From: an uncultured Prevotellaceae bacterium
GTDB taxonomy: Bacteria; Bacteroidota; Bacteroidia; Bacteroidales; Bacteroidaceae
Assembly (NCBI GenBank): GCA_902797505.1
Contig: CADBSW010000093.1
Coordinates: 1 to 35,827 of the forward strand
Length of the DNA: 35,827 nucleotides
Reading direction: 5' to 3'
The notes under the pieces are model-generated. The model worked only from the letters and a program-made list of their open reading frames with translations, was not told the origin of the DNA and did no database searches. The first letter of the stretch is position 1. Each line of letters starts with the position of its first letter. The position numbers were made by a program, and so were the translations under genes. This document shows positions 8,801-16,499 of the stretch, one piece after another.

Positions 8801-8975
8801 TGGCACCCGGATAAACGGCAATGACAACACCCTGACGGATAGTAAAGGCCGGGAACTCATCCTTCGGCATCACATACATACCGTAGATACCCATCAGGAA
8901 CAACAAGATTACCAATAACAGTGTTATCGGATAATGCTCCAATGGCCATCTGAACCACGACATCTTCTCTTTCAT
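5862..8975 (-). CDS. RND efflux transporter permease (AcrB/HAE-type)
   Basis: At 1037 residues this is the usual length for an inner-membrane RND pump. Visible features are TM1 (about 15-35), the periplasmic porter start DEFPAFTIRQGVVIAVYPGATTEEVEEQVARPLE, a TM2-TM6 block from about residue 345, the TM4 motif GMVVDNSIVVID with Asp407 in the proton-relay position, and a second TM block near the C-terminus. Classical AcrB has two adjacent Asp here; this protein has Val-Asp-Asn, as in many heavy-metal-type and Bacteroidetes pumps. Middle gene of an MFP-RND-TolC operon, 30 bp after the MFP gene. The substrate cannot be told from sequence. Confidence 0.93.
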   Translation of the reverse strand: MKEKMSWFRWPLEHYPITLLLVILLFLMGIYGMYVMPKDEFPAFTIRQGVVIAVYPGATTEEVEEQVARPLERYLFTYGEVNRKKTTTTSQNGMCIVMVRLNDDVNNKDEVWSKIKHGLTLFKQSLPQGVLALVANDDFGNTSALLIAIESKERSYRELQDYTDQLGDRLRRIPSVANVRVYGEQKEQISLYVDRQRLQAYGIGQQLLFSKLQAEGITTMSGSISDIDQQTPIHIAPTQNSEEEIANHIIFSDPASGKTVRVRDVARVVREYDTDKSYIEQDGHPCVLLSLEMTPGNNIVQYGKEVDKVLADFRATELPDDVTTTRIADQPKVVGKSVSDFLRDLLISMVVIILVMMVLFPLRSAIVAAITIPLSTFISVAIMYMMGIELNIVTLAALIVVLGMVVDNSIVVIDGYLEYLGMGMKPSEAAIVSAQQYFMPMMLATLCICVIFYPLLYTMTGAFHDAMEDFPITITINLMVSLMLAVTVIPFLEVLIIKPDKVQTGGNAITHWVQQTYNRVLDATFRHPWLTIGGGIAVILLSSLIVLTLKIRQFPYADRDQFAVEIFQPEGKGISDTRVIADSLRHVMQKDEQVKCITSFIGCSSPRFMTCYAPQMAGANYAQFIVNTVSQEATLDLLAKYQEQWSEAFPGAYIRFKRLDYLEVPELEYRFYGENLDSLHVVAERLMDRMREMPELEWVHTDFLQPYPLISVELDPIAAAQLGINRSEASLALSAITGDLRVGQIWEGDYELPIIVKDDADMTFSDIENLGISSPLSMLSAGVGNPNTTIPLRQVAKVQPQWSESRIMHRGGERCITVTAQFANGIYAAPVESRIAKIMQEEIPLPEGVRCEVGGEIEYNGEAIPMIIGGVAIAMVIIFFFLLFNFKKFGISLVCIAALGLMIPGALIGLGLMNRTLGLTSIMGVITLMGMIMRNEILIFEHAIDLIKQYVAEHGDWRTDRKAYNEAVKQAAYEAGKRRMVPIFLTTATTAVGVVPMIIAGSSFWMPVGVTIFAGGIGSLIMVVTMLPVIYWKVNLK

Positions 8976-8976
8976 A

Positions 8977-9004
8977 ACTATGAACTATGAATTATGAACT
9001 ATGA
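8977..9004. repeat. Heptamer array between MFP and RND genes
   Basis: Four 7-bp units in register (ACTATGA, ACTATGA, ATTATGA, ACTATGA) fill the spacer between two genes of one operon. It ends next to the RND start codon, so copy-number change would alter the translation leader. Confidence 0.85.
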
Positions 9005-9005
9005 A

Positions 9006-10031
9006 CTAAAAGACCACCTTCGTTCCCTCACTCAGTTTTTGATAGCCGTCTGTTACGACACGCTCACCGGCTTTCACACCACTCAGGATACTCACCCTGT
9101 TACCGGCAGTGTAACCTATCGTCACGGTTGTACGATGGGCTGTGTTTTTATCATCTATCGTCCAGACAAACAACTCACCATTGGAACGTTTCTGTACTGC
9201 TGTGACAGGAAGCATCAAGGAGTTTGACTCCCCTTTGACTGTTTCACCGGTACCCAACTGCACATTGGCCACCATGCCAGGCAATAGTTTACGATCGTGA
9301 TTGACCACATTGATACGGATGTCATACGTATGTGTTAAAGCATCAGCCTGCACCCCTTTTTCTATCCTGCCACCCTGATAACTACGGTCTGTCGCATCCA
9401 CCTTGATAACTGACGGTGTATGTGCATGGACACGCCCCATCTCTGTTTCGGGAATAGACACTTTCACCTTCACCGTGTTGATATCCAAGATGGTTACCAC
9501 TGCTTGTGACGGCAGCGCGGTCTCACCCGCACTGATCTGCTTACGTCCGATAATACCACTCACAGGTGCCGTAAGCCTGCAGTCAGCAAGATTCTTCTTC
9601 GCTACCTCCAACTGTGACTGTGCCTGCGCCACCTTACTCTGAATCTCTACCCACTGCACCTCGGGTAATGATCCATTATCATGGAGCATCTTATATCGCG
9701 ACAAAGCATCGTTAGCTTGCGCCATCTGAGCCTCAGCACCCGACAACACATTACGTGCTTGCGTATCATCCATCACTGCTATCAGTTGACCACGCTTCAC
9801 TGCCTGTCCCTCATCTACAAGCACTTGACGAACCACGCCCATACCTGTAAAGCTTACAGCAGTACCTTCATTCTCTTCCACAGTACCTACATACTGACGA
9901 AGACGGTCAACATTCTCTGTTCCAAGAATCTCTGTATTCACCCTTATCGGAGTCTTCTGTTTTTGTTCCGTCTTATCACCACAACCGCAAATCAGCAGCA
10001 GGGTAATAAAAGCTAATATTCCTTTTTTCAT
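9006..10031 (-). CDS. RND periplasmic adaptor (membrane fusion protein, lipoprotein)
   Basis: A 341-residue HlyD/AcrA-family adaptor. The N-terminus has a lipobox (LLLICGC, lipidated Cys17). It is followed by the barrel-sandwich start (GTVEENEGTAVSFTGMGVVRQVLVDEGQAVKRGQLIAVMDD), a short helical hairpin with coiled-coil character (about 88-140), the second lipoyl half (CRLTAPVSGIIGRKQISAGE) and the beta-barrel and membrane-proximal domains to the end (VKAGERVVTDGYQKLSEG). It bridges the inner-membrane pump and the TolC channel. First gene of the minus-strand efflux operon. Confidence 0.93.
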   Translation of the reverse strand: MKKGILAFITLLLICGCGDKTEQKQKTPIRVNTEILGTENVDRLRQYVGTVEENEGTAVSFTGMGVVRQVLVDEGQAVKRGQLIAVMDDTQARNVLSGAEAQMAQANDALSRYKMLHDNGSLPEVQWVEIQSKVAQAQSQLEVAKKNLADCRLTAPVSGIIGRKQISAGETALPSQAVVTILDINTVKVKVSIPETEMGRVHAHTPSVIKVDATDRSYQGGRIEKGVQADALTHTYDIRINVVNHDRKLLPGMVANVQLGTGETVKGESNSLMLPVTAVQKRSNGELFVWTIDDKNTAHRTTVTIGYTAGNRVSILSGVKAGERVVTDGYQKLSEGTKVVF

Positions 10032-10053
10032 CCTTCTTCTTAAATTATACCTG

Positions 10054-10061
10054 CAAAAATA
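10054..10061 (-). promoter_or_regulatory. -7 box of the efflux operon
   Basis: TATTTTTG on the minus strand fits TAnnTTTG and lies 22 bp before the MFP start codon. No good TTTG is seen at the expected -33 distance, so the promoter may be weak or activator-dependent. No regulator gene is adjacent. Confidence 0.45.
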
Positions 10062-10124
10062 ATAAATTTGTCCGATTCATTATGATTAATGGTCTTTTTT
10101 CTTCAATATTTGCATAAATAATTG

Positions 10125-10132
10125 TACCTTTG
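10125..10132 (+). promoter_or_regulatory. -7 box of the acetyl esterase gene
   Basis: TACCTTTG matches TAnnTTTG, 31 bp before the ATG at 10164. The -33 position has no TTTG; a TTTG at 10109-10112 is too close. It is divergent from the efflux promoter. Confidence 0.5.
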
Positions 10133-10163
10133 CTCAATATATTATCACTAATCTATCATTTCA

Positions 10164-11474
10164 ATGAAAAAATCCATCATTATCTGTCTGTTAGCTTTAC
10201 TGCCACTGATCATTCAAGCAGAAAACTATCCCTATCGTTCTGATTATCTATGGGTGACTGTGCCTGATCATGCCGACTGGCTTTATCAAACAGGTGAGAA
10301 AGCCACGATAGAAGTGCAGTTTTATAAATACGGCATTCCTACCGACGGAGTAGTGGAATATAGTATTGGCAACGACATGCTGCCAGCAGAGAAGAATGGG
10401 AAGGTGACTCTGAAGAAAGGGCGCGCCACCATTAATATAGGTACTCGGAAGACTCCGGGATTCCTTGACCTGAAACTGAAGACAACGATCAACGGAGCCA
10501 CCTACAACCACCATGTAAAAGTAGGATTCTCCGTAGATAAGATTCAGCCCTATACCCAAGAGCCGAAAGACTTCTTTTCTTTCTGGCAGAAGAATATGGA
10601 GGAGGCCAAGTCGTTCCCACTTAGCTATACCAAGGAACTGGCCAAGGAATATTGTACGGATAAGATCGACTGTTATCTCATTCGTCTGCAACTGAACAAA
10701 CGTGGACAGTGCATCTACGGCTATCTCTTCTATCCGAAGAATGCCAAGCAAGGGAAACACCCTGTGGTGCTCTGTCCTCCAGGTGCCGGTGTAAAAACCA
10801 TCAAGGACCCACTACGTCACCGTTATTACGCAGAGAACGGAATGATACGACTGGAGATAGAGATTCACGGACTAAACCCCACCCTTTCTGACCAGCAGTT
10901 TAAGGAGATCAGCACAGCGTTGAACAGCGATCCTAATGGTTATCTTGAGACCGGACTCGACAACCGTGACAACTACTACATGAAACGCGTCTATCTGGCT
11001 TGTGTGCGCAGTATCGACCTGCTCACCTCCTTACCCGAGTGGGACGGTAAGAATGTCATCGTACAGGGTGGCAGTCAGGGAGGTGCCCTCTCTATCATCA
11101 CAGCCGGTCTGGATCAGCGTGTCACACAATGCGTGGCTAATCATCCGGCACTCAGTGACATGGCAGGCTATGCAGAGAAAGGGCGCACTGGCGGATATCC
11201 ACATTTCAACCGTATGAACGGCATGCTCACACCCGAGAAGATACAGACCATGGCTTATTACGACGTGGTGAACTTCGCCCGTTATGTCAAGGCAAAGACT
11301 TATCTGACATGGGGATACAACGACGATACCTGTCCTCCCACCACCAGCTATGCCGTATGGAACACGCTGAATTGTGAGAAAGAAGCACTCATCACCCCGA
11401 TTAATGAGCATTGGACATCTGATGCCACTGAGCATGGACAGATGGAGTGGATCAAGAAGAATCTCTCGTATTAA
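10164..11474 (+). CDS. Secreted CE7-like acetyl (xylan) esterase
   Basis: A 436-residue exported protein (signal peptide 1-19). Residues 25-125 form a beta-rich N-terminal domain. The rest matches the AXE1/CE7 family: FFSFWQKNMEEA near the domain start, oxyanion region LCPPGAGV, nucleophile elbow GGSQGG (Ser304), the CE7-type NDDTCPPTTSYAVWN block (likely acid Asp387) and His424 (TEHGQMEW). CE7 enzymes remove acetyl groups from xylan-derived oligosaccharides and similar acetylated compounds. CE7 enzymes are often cytoplasmic, so the signal peptide plus extra domain mark a Bacteroidetes subgroup that acts in the periplasm or outside. Own promoter; not obviously part of a utilisation locus. Confidence 0.85.
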   Translation: MKKSIIICLLALLPLIIQAENYPYRSDYLWVTVPDHADWLYQTGEKATIEVQFYKYGIPTDGVVEYSIGNDMLPAEKNGKVTLKKGRATINIGTRKTPGFLDLKLKTTINGATYNHHVKVGFSVDKIQPYTQEPKDFFSFWQKNMEEAKSFPLSYTKELAKEYCTDKIDCYLIRLQLNKRGQCIYGYLFYPKNAKQGKHPVVLCPPGAGVKTIKDPLRHRYYAENGMIRLEIEIHGLNPTLSDQQFKEISTALNSDPNGYLETGLDNRDNYYMKRVYLACVRSIDLLTSLPEWDGKNVIVQGGSQGGALSIITAGLDQRVTQCVANHPALSDMAGYAEKGRTGGYPHFNRMNGMLTPEKIQTMAYYDVVNFARYVKAKTYLTWGYNDDTCPPTTSYAVWNTLNCEKEALITPINEHWTSDATEHGQMEWIKKNLSY

Positions 11475-11517
11475 TAATCTTTTCACTATAAATCATTCGT
11501 TTTTCCACGAATTATTG

Positions 11518-11525
11518 TATTTTTG
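11518..11525 (+). promoter_or_regulatory. -7 box upstream of the rpoN gene group
   Basis: TATTTTTG lies 19 bp before the ATG at 11545. The -33 site is TTCG (11495-11498), one base off TTTG, at the correct 19-bp spacing. It probably drives 11545, rpoN and the PAP2-like gene. Confidence 0.55.
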
Positions 11526-11544
11526 CAAAAGATAATCATGAAAG

Positions 11545-12186
11545 ATGGCAAAAAACGCATTATGGTCGGATGAATACTGGTTGCTGCTGATGCGACTGTA
11601 TCTGAGAAAACCAGAGGGTGTCAAACCCATGTATTCCAAAGAGATGGTGAAGCTCGCACTCGAGTTGCACATACCACCCCAGTTTCTCTATGAACAGATG
11701 TTCAGACTGAGACAGTTGGATACTCCACGACTGGAGCGCCTTTGGGAGACCTATAGCAAGAACCCCAACAAACTGGCCAGAGGTATCAAGAAACTTCGGC
11801 AGATGAAAGGATGGCGTGACGAACTATTCGATGGCGTGGAGATCATCGAGTCGTGGGAACTCGACTTCAAGCCACTTCCCGTACATACAGGCATCATGCC
11901 CATCACCTTGATCATCATCCTCGACCAATATTTCCGCCTCACCCCTATCACCATGGTGAAGGATACGCCCGAGATACAGGAGTTGGCCAAACTGCTGAAA
12001 CTGAAACCCGAACTGATCGTGGAGATCATGGAGATCTTCCAACTCTGTGACCCCTATCTGAACAAGGATATGATGATTGTCGATGACCTGCTCCACCCCT
12101 GTCAGCAGATCTGGAAGCGCTATGGCAATGATAATCCTCAGAAACTCGCTGCTTATGCGGCACAATTAAAAGAATTCTTTAAATAA
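11545..12186 (+). CDS. Conserved protein of unknown function upstream of rpoN
   Basis: A 213-residue soluble protein, mostly helical by composition, with no signal peptide or membrane segment. Recognisable stretches include MRLYLRKPEGVKPMYSKEMV, a central DELFDGVEIIESWELDFKPL and LLKLKPELIVEIMEIFQLCDPY. I do not recognise a catalytic motif. It ends 14 bp before rpoN and shares its promoter. The nearby ATG at 11538 is in another frame that stops after 11 codons, which fixes the start at 11545. Confidence 0.75.
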   Translation: MAKNALWSDEYWLLLMRLYLRKPEGVKPMYSKEMVKLALELHIPPQFLYEQMFRLRQLDTPRLERLWETYSKNPNKLARGIKKLRQMKGWRDELFDGVEIIESWELDFKPLPVHTGIMPITLIIILDQYFRLTPITMVKDTPEIQELAKLLKLKPELIVEIMEIFQLCDPYLNKDMMIVDDLLHPCQQIWKRYGNDNPQKLAAYAAQLKEFFK

Positions 12187-12200
12187 CTATCATCACAGAC

Positions 12201-13700
12201 ATGTCACAAAAACTGGTTCAGAGTCAGGAGCAAAAGCTTGCACAGCAACAGCGGCTCACCCAACAGCAAGTACTGCAGGTGAAGTTGTTGGAGATGCCCT
12301 TGGCTGAATTTGAACAGAACGTACAACTGGAGCTCGATGATAATCCCGCACTGGAAACGACACCGCCGGATGATCTCGCTGAAAACAACGACTATGAACA
12401 AGAAGCATCGACGGCGGATGCAGAGGAGTCGTTTGAGATGGAAGAACGTGCCGATGCCTTGGATAACGCCCTGAAAAATATGACACAGGATGACGAGATG
12501 CCCGTGGCTACCAGTTATCAGGAGATCAGTAACTACCAAGGAGCCGAGATGGAAGAACAGACCTTCGGTGACCCCACCTCATTCTACGATAAGTTGCAAG
12601 ACCAGATGCGCGAACTGGTGCTCACCGAAGAGCAGCAGGATATGATGGAGTATCTCATCGGTTCACTTGACGACGACGGACTGCTGCGAAAAGATCTTCA
12701 GAGCATCTCCGACGAGCTGGCTGTCTATTACAATATTGACTGTTCTGAGAAAGATCTCGAAGACATCCTGCAACAGTTACAGACCTTCGACCCACCAGGT
12801 ATCGGGGCCCGTAACCTTCAGGAATGTCTGTTGCTACAGATCGACCGCAAGCCTGAATCCCCCACAAAAGCATTGCAACGTGAGGTAATTACTAATTATT
12901 ACAGTTTCTTCCTGAAGAAACAATGGAGGCAGATCGCTCAGGAGATGAATATATCTGAGGATATCATGCGACAGGTACAAAGCGAACTTATCCGTCTGAA
13001 TCCCAAACCCGGTGCTTCTCTTGGTGAGACCATCGGCAGGAACCTACAACAGATAACACCCGATTTCATTGTCGACACTGCTGAAGACGGCACGATCTCC
13101 TTTTATATCAACAAAGGCAAGGTGCCTGATCTGTATATCTCACCCTCGTTTACCGACATGCTGAAGGAGTACAAAAACAATAAAGACGGCATGAGTCGAC
13201 AAGTAAAGGAGGCACTGCTCTATGCCAAGGAGAAGGTTGATCGGGCCAAAGGATTCATCGAGGCCATCCGTCAGCGTCGGCATACGATGTATATCACGAT
13301 GAAGACCATCATTGATCTACAACGACCCTATTTCCTAAGTGGCGATGAGAATGACCTTCGGCCGATGGTTCTCAAAGATGTTGCAGAACGTACTAACCTG
13401 GATATAAGCACCATCTCGAGAGTGTGTAATATGAAATACGCACAGACACGATGGGGTACCTTCCGACTGCGTCATTTCTTCAGCGAAGGAGTGAAGGTGG
13501 TAGATGGGGAGACACTCTCCAACCGTAAACTCAAGAGCATCCTCAAGGATATCGTAGAACATGAAGATAAGCAGCATCCCTTAAATGATGATGCCATCGC
13601 ACAACTGATGAAAGAAAAGGGATCGCCCATCGCACGGCGCACCGTATCAAAATATAGAGAACAACTGGGTATACCCACAGCAAGACTTAGGAAAGAATGA
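12201..13700 (+). CDS. rpoN: RNA polymerase sigma-54 factor
   Basis: A 499-residue sigma-54. The Gln-rich region I (QKLAQQQRLTQQQVLQVKLLEMPLAEFEQNV) binds activators and the -12 fork. An acidic region II follows (about 55-115), then the core-binding domain (LTEEQQDMMEYLIGSLDDDGLL, LQTFDPPGIGARNLQECLLLQ), a helix-turn-helix (RTNLDISTISRVCNMKYAQT) and the RpoN box ARRTVSKYRE (478-487), which contacts the -24 element. It redirects RNA polymerase to -24/-12 promoters that need AAA+ activators. No bEBP gene is seen in this window. Its stop overlaps the next gene's start by 4 bp. Confidence 0.97.
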   Translation: MSQKLVQSQEQKLAQQQRLTQQQVLQVKLLEMPLAEFEQNVQLELDDNPALETTPPDDLAENNDYEQEASTADAEESFEMEERADALDNALKNMTQDDEMPVATSYQEISNYQGAEMEEQTFGDPTSFYDKLQDQMRELVLTEEQQDMMEYLIGSLDDDGLLRKDLQSISDELAVYYNIDCSEKDLEDILQQLQTFDPPGIGARNLQECLLLQIDRKPESPTKALQREVITNYYSFFLKKQWRQIAQEMNISEDIMRQVQSELIRLNPKPGASLGETIGRNLQQITPDFIVDTAEDGTISFYINKGKVPDLYISPSFTDMLKEYKNNKDGMSRQVKEALLYAKEKVDRAKGFIEAIRQRRHTMYITMKTIIDLQRPYFLSGDENDLRPMVLKDVAERTNLDISTISRVCNMKYAQTRWGTFRLRHFFSEGVKVVDGETLSNRKLKSILKDIVEHEDKQHPLNDDAIAQLMKEKGSPIARRTVSKYREQLGIPTARLRKE

Positions 13701-14314
13701 GAGAAAGAGATCTGATCATAGCAGCCAAGACACTCAGTAAGGTGTTTAATCCTTTCTATCTGCCGATAGTAGGACTTATCATCCTCTTCTTGTTCACCTA
13801 CCTGAACATGCTGCCCACCAAGTATAAGTTGATGGTGCTCGCCATCGTGTATATATGCACCATTCTTTTACCCAGTCTGCTTATCCGTATATACCGTAAC
13901 TATCAAGGATGGACACTGTTCGAACTGGGCAGGAAAGAGCGCCGCATGGTTCCTTACCTCATCTCTATTCTATGCTATGCCCTCTGCTATTACTTCATGT
14001 ACAGGTTACATATCCCCCATTTTATGAATAGTATCATTGTGGCGGCATTGGGTATACAACTGCTATGCACCATCATAAATATATACTGGAAGATCAGTGC
14101 CCATTCGGCTGCTATCGGGGGAATGACCGGAGCGCTCGTCGCCTTCTCAGGCATCTTCAATTTCAATCCGGTATTCTGGTTGTGCGTCATGCTCTTCATT
14201 GCCGGACTGGTGGGCACCAGCCGTATCGTCCTTCGTCAACATAGTCTGTCACAGGTGGTATGTGGCTTCTTGCTTGGAGTCCTCATCGGTTTTATCTCGA
14301 TATGGAAACTGTGA
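13697..14314 (+). CDS. PAP2-like integral membrane protein
   Basis: A 205-residue protein with about six hydrophobic segments. The C-terminal half retains traces of the PAP2 phosphatase motifs: SAHSAAIGG (motif-2-like, with His) and SRIVLRQHSLSQVVCGFLLG (motif-3-like SR...H). The final acidic residue of motif 3 is replaced by Gln, and motif 1 (KxxxxxxRP) is not clear, so catalytic activity is doubtful. It overlaps rpoN by 4 bp and is presumably translated with it. Confidence 0.75.
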   Translation: MRERDLIIAAKTLSKVFNPFYLPIVGLIILFLFTYLNMLPTKYKLMVLAIVYICTILLPSLLIRIYRNYQGWTLFELGRKERRMVPYLISILCYALCYYFMYRLHIPHFMNSIIVAALGIQLLCTIINIYWKISAHSAAIGGMTGALVAFSGIFNFNPVFWLCVMLFIAGLVGTSRIVLRQHSLSQVVCGFLLGVLIGFISIWKL

Positions 14315-14326
14315 GATGGTTTAGGG

Positions 14327-14493
14327 TGTAGAGTGTAGAGTGTAGAGTTATGATTAGCCCCTTAGGGGCGGTAGAACATAGGCGGGGGTGTTAACCCCCG
14401 TGGGAGTGCGTAAGCCCCCGTGATGTAGAGTTTACGATAATCAACGAAGTTAATTATCAATTATCAATTATCAATTATCAATTGTCAATTATT
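14327..14493. repeat. Two heptamer arrays and GC hairpins upstream of purE
   Basis: The 192-bp spacer holds TGTAGAG three times in register (14327-14347). Next are the hairpin GCCCC-TTA-GGGGC (14357-14369) and the hairpin CGGGGGT-GTTA-ACCCCCG (14383-14400), with another CCCCCG at 14415-14420 that could pair alternatively. Last are six AATTATC-type heptamers (14452-14493) ending just before purE. The GC-rich part, preceded by GTAG, is reminiscent of REP elements handled by Y1/RAYT transposases; that link is inference. Confidence 0.75.
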
Positions 14494-14506
14494 AATTAAA
14501 AAGAAT

Positions 14507-15016
14507 ATGATTCCAATAGTAAGTATTATCATGGGCAGCACCTCCGACCTGCCCGTCATGGAGAAAGCCATGAATTTCTTGGAGGATATGCAAGTACCGT
14601 TTGAGGTGAATGCCCTTTCAGCTCACCGCACTCCTGATGCTGTAGAACAGTTTGCCAAGGGTGCCAAGGCCCGTGGTATCAAAGTGATTATCGCAGGTGC
14701 CGGTATGGCAGCAGCCTTGCCAGGTGTCATCGCAGCCTCTACTACCCTTCCTGTGATCGGAGTACCTATCAAAGGTAGTGTGTTAGATGGTGTAGATGCT
14801 CTCTACAGCATCCTGCAGATGCCCCCGGGAATACCTGTTGCCACCGTTGCCATCAATGGCGCGATGAACGCCGCTATCCTTGCCTGTCAGATGATCTCTC
14901 TCGCCGATGATGCGCTCGCTGCAAAGATGGAGCAATATAAGAGTGGATTAGGCAGTAAGATAGAAAAGGCCAACCAAGCCCTGGCAGAGATAAAGTACAC
15001 CTATAAGACTAATTAG
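14507..15016 (+). CDS. purE: N5-carboxyaminoimidazole ribonucleotide mutase
   Basis: A 169-residue class I PurE, which converts N5-CAIR to CAIR in purine synthesis. Characteristic motifs: MGSTSDLPVM near the N-terminus (phosphate and ribose binding), NALSAHRTPD, AGAGMAAALPGVIA, PVIGVPIKGSVLDGVDALYSILQMPPGIPVATVAINGAMNAA. Cytoplasmic homo-octamer in known members. It precedes ispG by 31 bp and may be co-transcribed. Confidence 0.96.
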   Translation: MIPIVSIIMGSTSDLPVMEKAMNFLEDMQVPFEVNALSAHRTPDAVEQFAKGAKARGIKVIIAGAGMAAALPGVIAASTTLPVIGVPIKGSVLDGVDALYSILQMPPGIPVATVAINGAMNAAILACQMISLADDALAAKMEQYKSGLGSKIEKANQALAEIKYTYKTN

Positions 15017-15047
15017 TTTAGGGTTTAGCGTGTAGAGTTTAGAGACC
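15013..15047. repeat. Degenerate heptamer array between purE and ispG
   Basis: Five 7-bp units in register (TTAGTTT, AGGGTTT, AGCGTGT, AGAGTTT, AGAGACC) occupy the whole spacer and overlap the purE stop. It is related to the TGTAGAG array upstream of purE. Confidence 0.6.
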
Positions 15048-16442
15048 ATGTATCAACGAAGAAAAACTGATCAAGTACATGTTGGCAACCTCACCATCGG
15101 TGGTGATGCACCCATCCGCATCCAGTCGATGGCTACAGTAGATACCAACGATACGGAAGGGTGTGTAGCTCAGGCTAAACGCATTATCGATGCAGGGGGC
15201 GAGCTTGTGCGATTCACCACACAAGGCACACGTGAGGCAGAGAACATGCAGCATATCTCTGCCCGACTTAAAGCCGATGGCTATACCACACCACTGGTGG
15301 CTGACGTACATTTCAATGCTCATGTAGCTGATGTGGCAGCCTGCTATTGTGAGAAGGTGCGCATCAATCCCGGTAACTACGTGGATCCCGGACGAGTATT
15401 CAAGCATCTGGAATATTCTGATGAGGAATACCGTGAGGAACTGCTTAAGATAGAGCGCCGCCTCATACCATTTATCAATATCTGCAAGGAGCACCACACA
15501 GCCGTACGTATCGGTGTTAATCACGGATCACTCTCGGATCGAATCATGTCACGCTATGGTGATACACCGGCGGGCATCGTAGAGAGTTGTATGGAGTTCC
15601 TGCGGATCTTCAAGCAAGAGGATTTCAATGATGTGGTGATTTCCATCAAGGCCTCCAATACTGTGGTGATGGTGCAGACCGTACGACTGTTAGTAGAGAC
15701 GATGGATCGTGAGGATATGCATTACCCATTACATCTCGGCGTCACAGAGGCAGGCGAGGGAGAAGATGGTCGTGTGAAGAGTGCAGTAGGCATCGGCGCA
15801 CTACTCACCGAAGGTATCGGCGATACCATTCGTGTATCGCTGTCGGAAGAGCCGGAGGAGGAGATTCCTGTAGCTCGTGCCTTGGTAGATATGATTCCAG
15901 AATGCTCACAACTGCGAGCAGAAGCAGAGAAACATATCAACAACAAGACCATCACCTTGCATGTTCCTGCCACCTCCTACGAAGAACTCATGCTCAAGGC
16001 AGCCATGGCAACAGGTGCCCTGCTTATTGACGGGAAAGCAAAGGATCTGATCATCACCACCGACTCTATTCAGGGTGTCGATGAGTCAGTATTAAAGAAT
16101 CTACAGGATGCTATCTTGCAAGCAGCCCGCATAAAGTTCACCAAGACTGAGTATATCTCGTGTCCGGGTTGTGGACGTACTCTTTACGATCTCCGCAGTA
16201 CGATCGCACGTATCAAGGCAGCTACCAGTCATCTGGTAGGCCTGAAGATCGGTATTATGGGATGTATCGTCAATGGCCCCGGTGAGATGGCTGATGCCGA
16301 CTATGGTTATGTAGGAGCAGGTCGTGGTAAGATATCACTCTATCATCGCAAAGAGTGTGTCATGAAGAACATCCCCGAGGAAGAGGCTGTTGACCGTTTG
16401 CTGGAGCTCATCGAAAAAGAAGAGCAGAGTCTTAAGGAATAG
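15048..16442 (+). CDS. ispG: 4-hydroxy-3-methylbut-2-enyl diphosphate synthase
   Basis: Performs the reductive ring opening of MEcPP to HMBPP in the MEP isoprenoid pathway with a [4Fe-4S] cluster. The TIM-barrel domain A starts at about residue 8 (VHVGNLTIGGDAPIRIQSMATVDTNDTEG); the cluster domain has Cys372 and Cys375 (SCPGCGRTLYDL), Cys406 (GIMGCIVNGPGE) and the conserved Glu413. Enterobacterial IspG (two domains) is about 370 residues; Bacteroidetes, chlamydial and plant enzymes usually carry a large insert domain and reach about 600. This 464-residue protein has only about 90 residues between the domains (about 273-362), an intermediate form, with an uninterrupted reading frame. Confidence 0.95.
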   Translation: MYQRRKTDQVHVGNLTIGGDAPIRIQSMATVDTNDTEGCVAQAKRIIDAGGELVRFTTQGTREAENMQHISARLKADGYTTPLVADVHFNAHVADVAACYCEKVRINPGNYVDPGRVFKHLEYSDEEYREELLKIERRLIPFINICKEHHTAVRIGVNHGSLSDRIMSRYGDTPAGIVESCMEFLRIFKQEDFNDVVISIKASNTVVMVQTVRLLVETMDREDMHYPLHLGVTEAGEGEDGRVKSAVGIGALLTEGIGDTIRVSLSEEPEEEIPVARALVDMIPECSQLRAEAEKHINNKTITLHVPATSYEELMLKAAMATGALLIDGKAKDLIITTDSIQGVDESVLKNLQDAILQAARIKFTKTEYISCPGCGRTLYDLRSTIARIKAATSHLVGLKIGIMGCIVNGPGEMADADYGYVGAGRGKISLYHRKECVMKNIPEEEAVDRLLELIEKEEQSLKE

Positions 16443-16499
16443 TACAAATATCATACAAATACGTCTTTTATTAGAAACTTATAAACTAATATTCATAAA

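Noticed and set aside
10248..10760. 170-codon minus-strand frame inside the CE7-like esterase
   Set aside because: It is a shadow of a well-supported gene, with no domain or promoter of its own.
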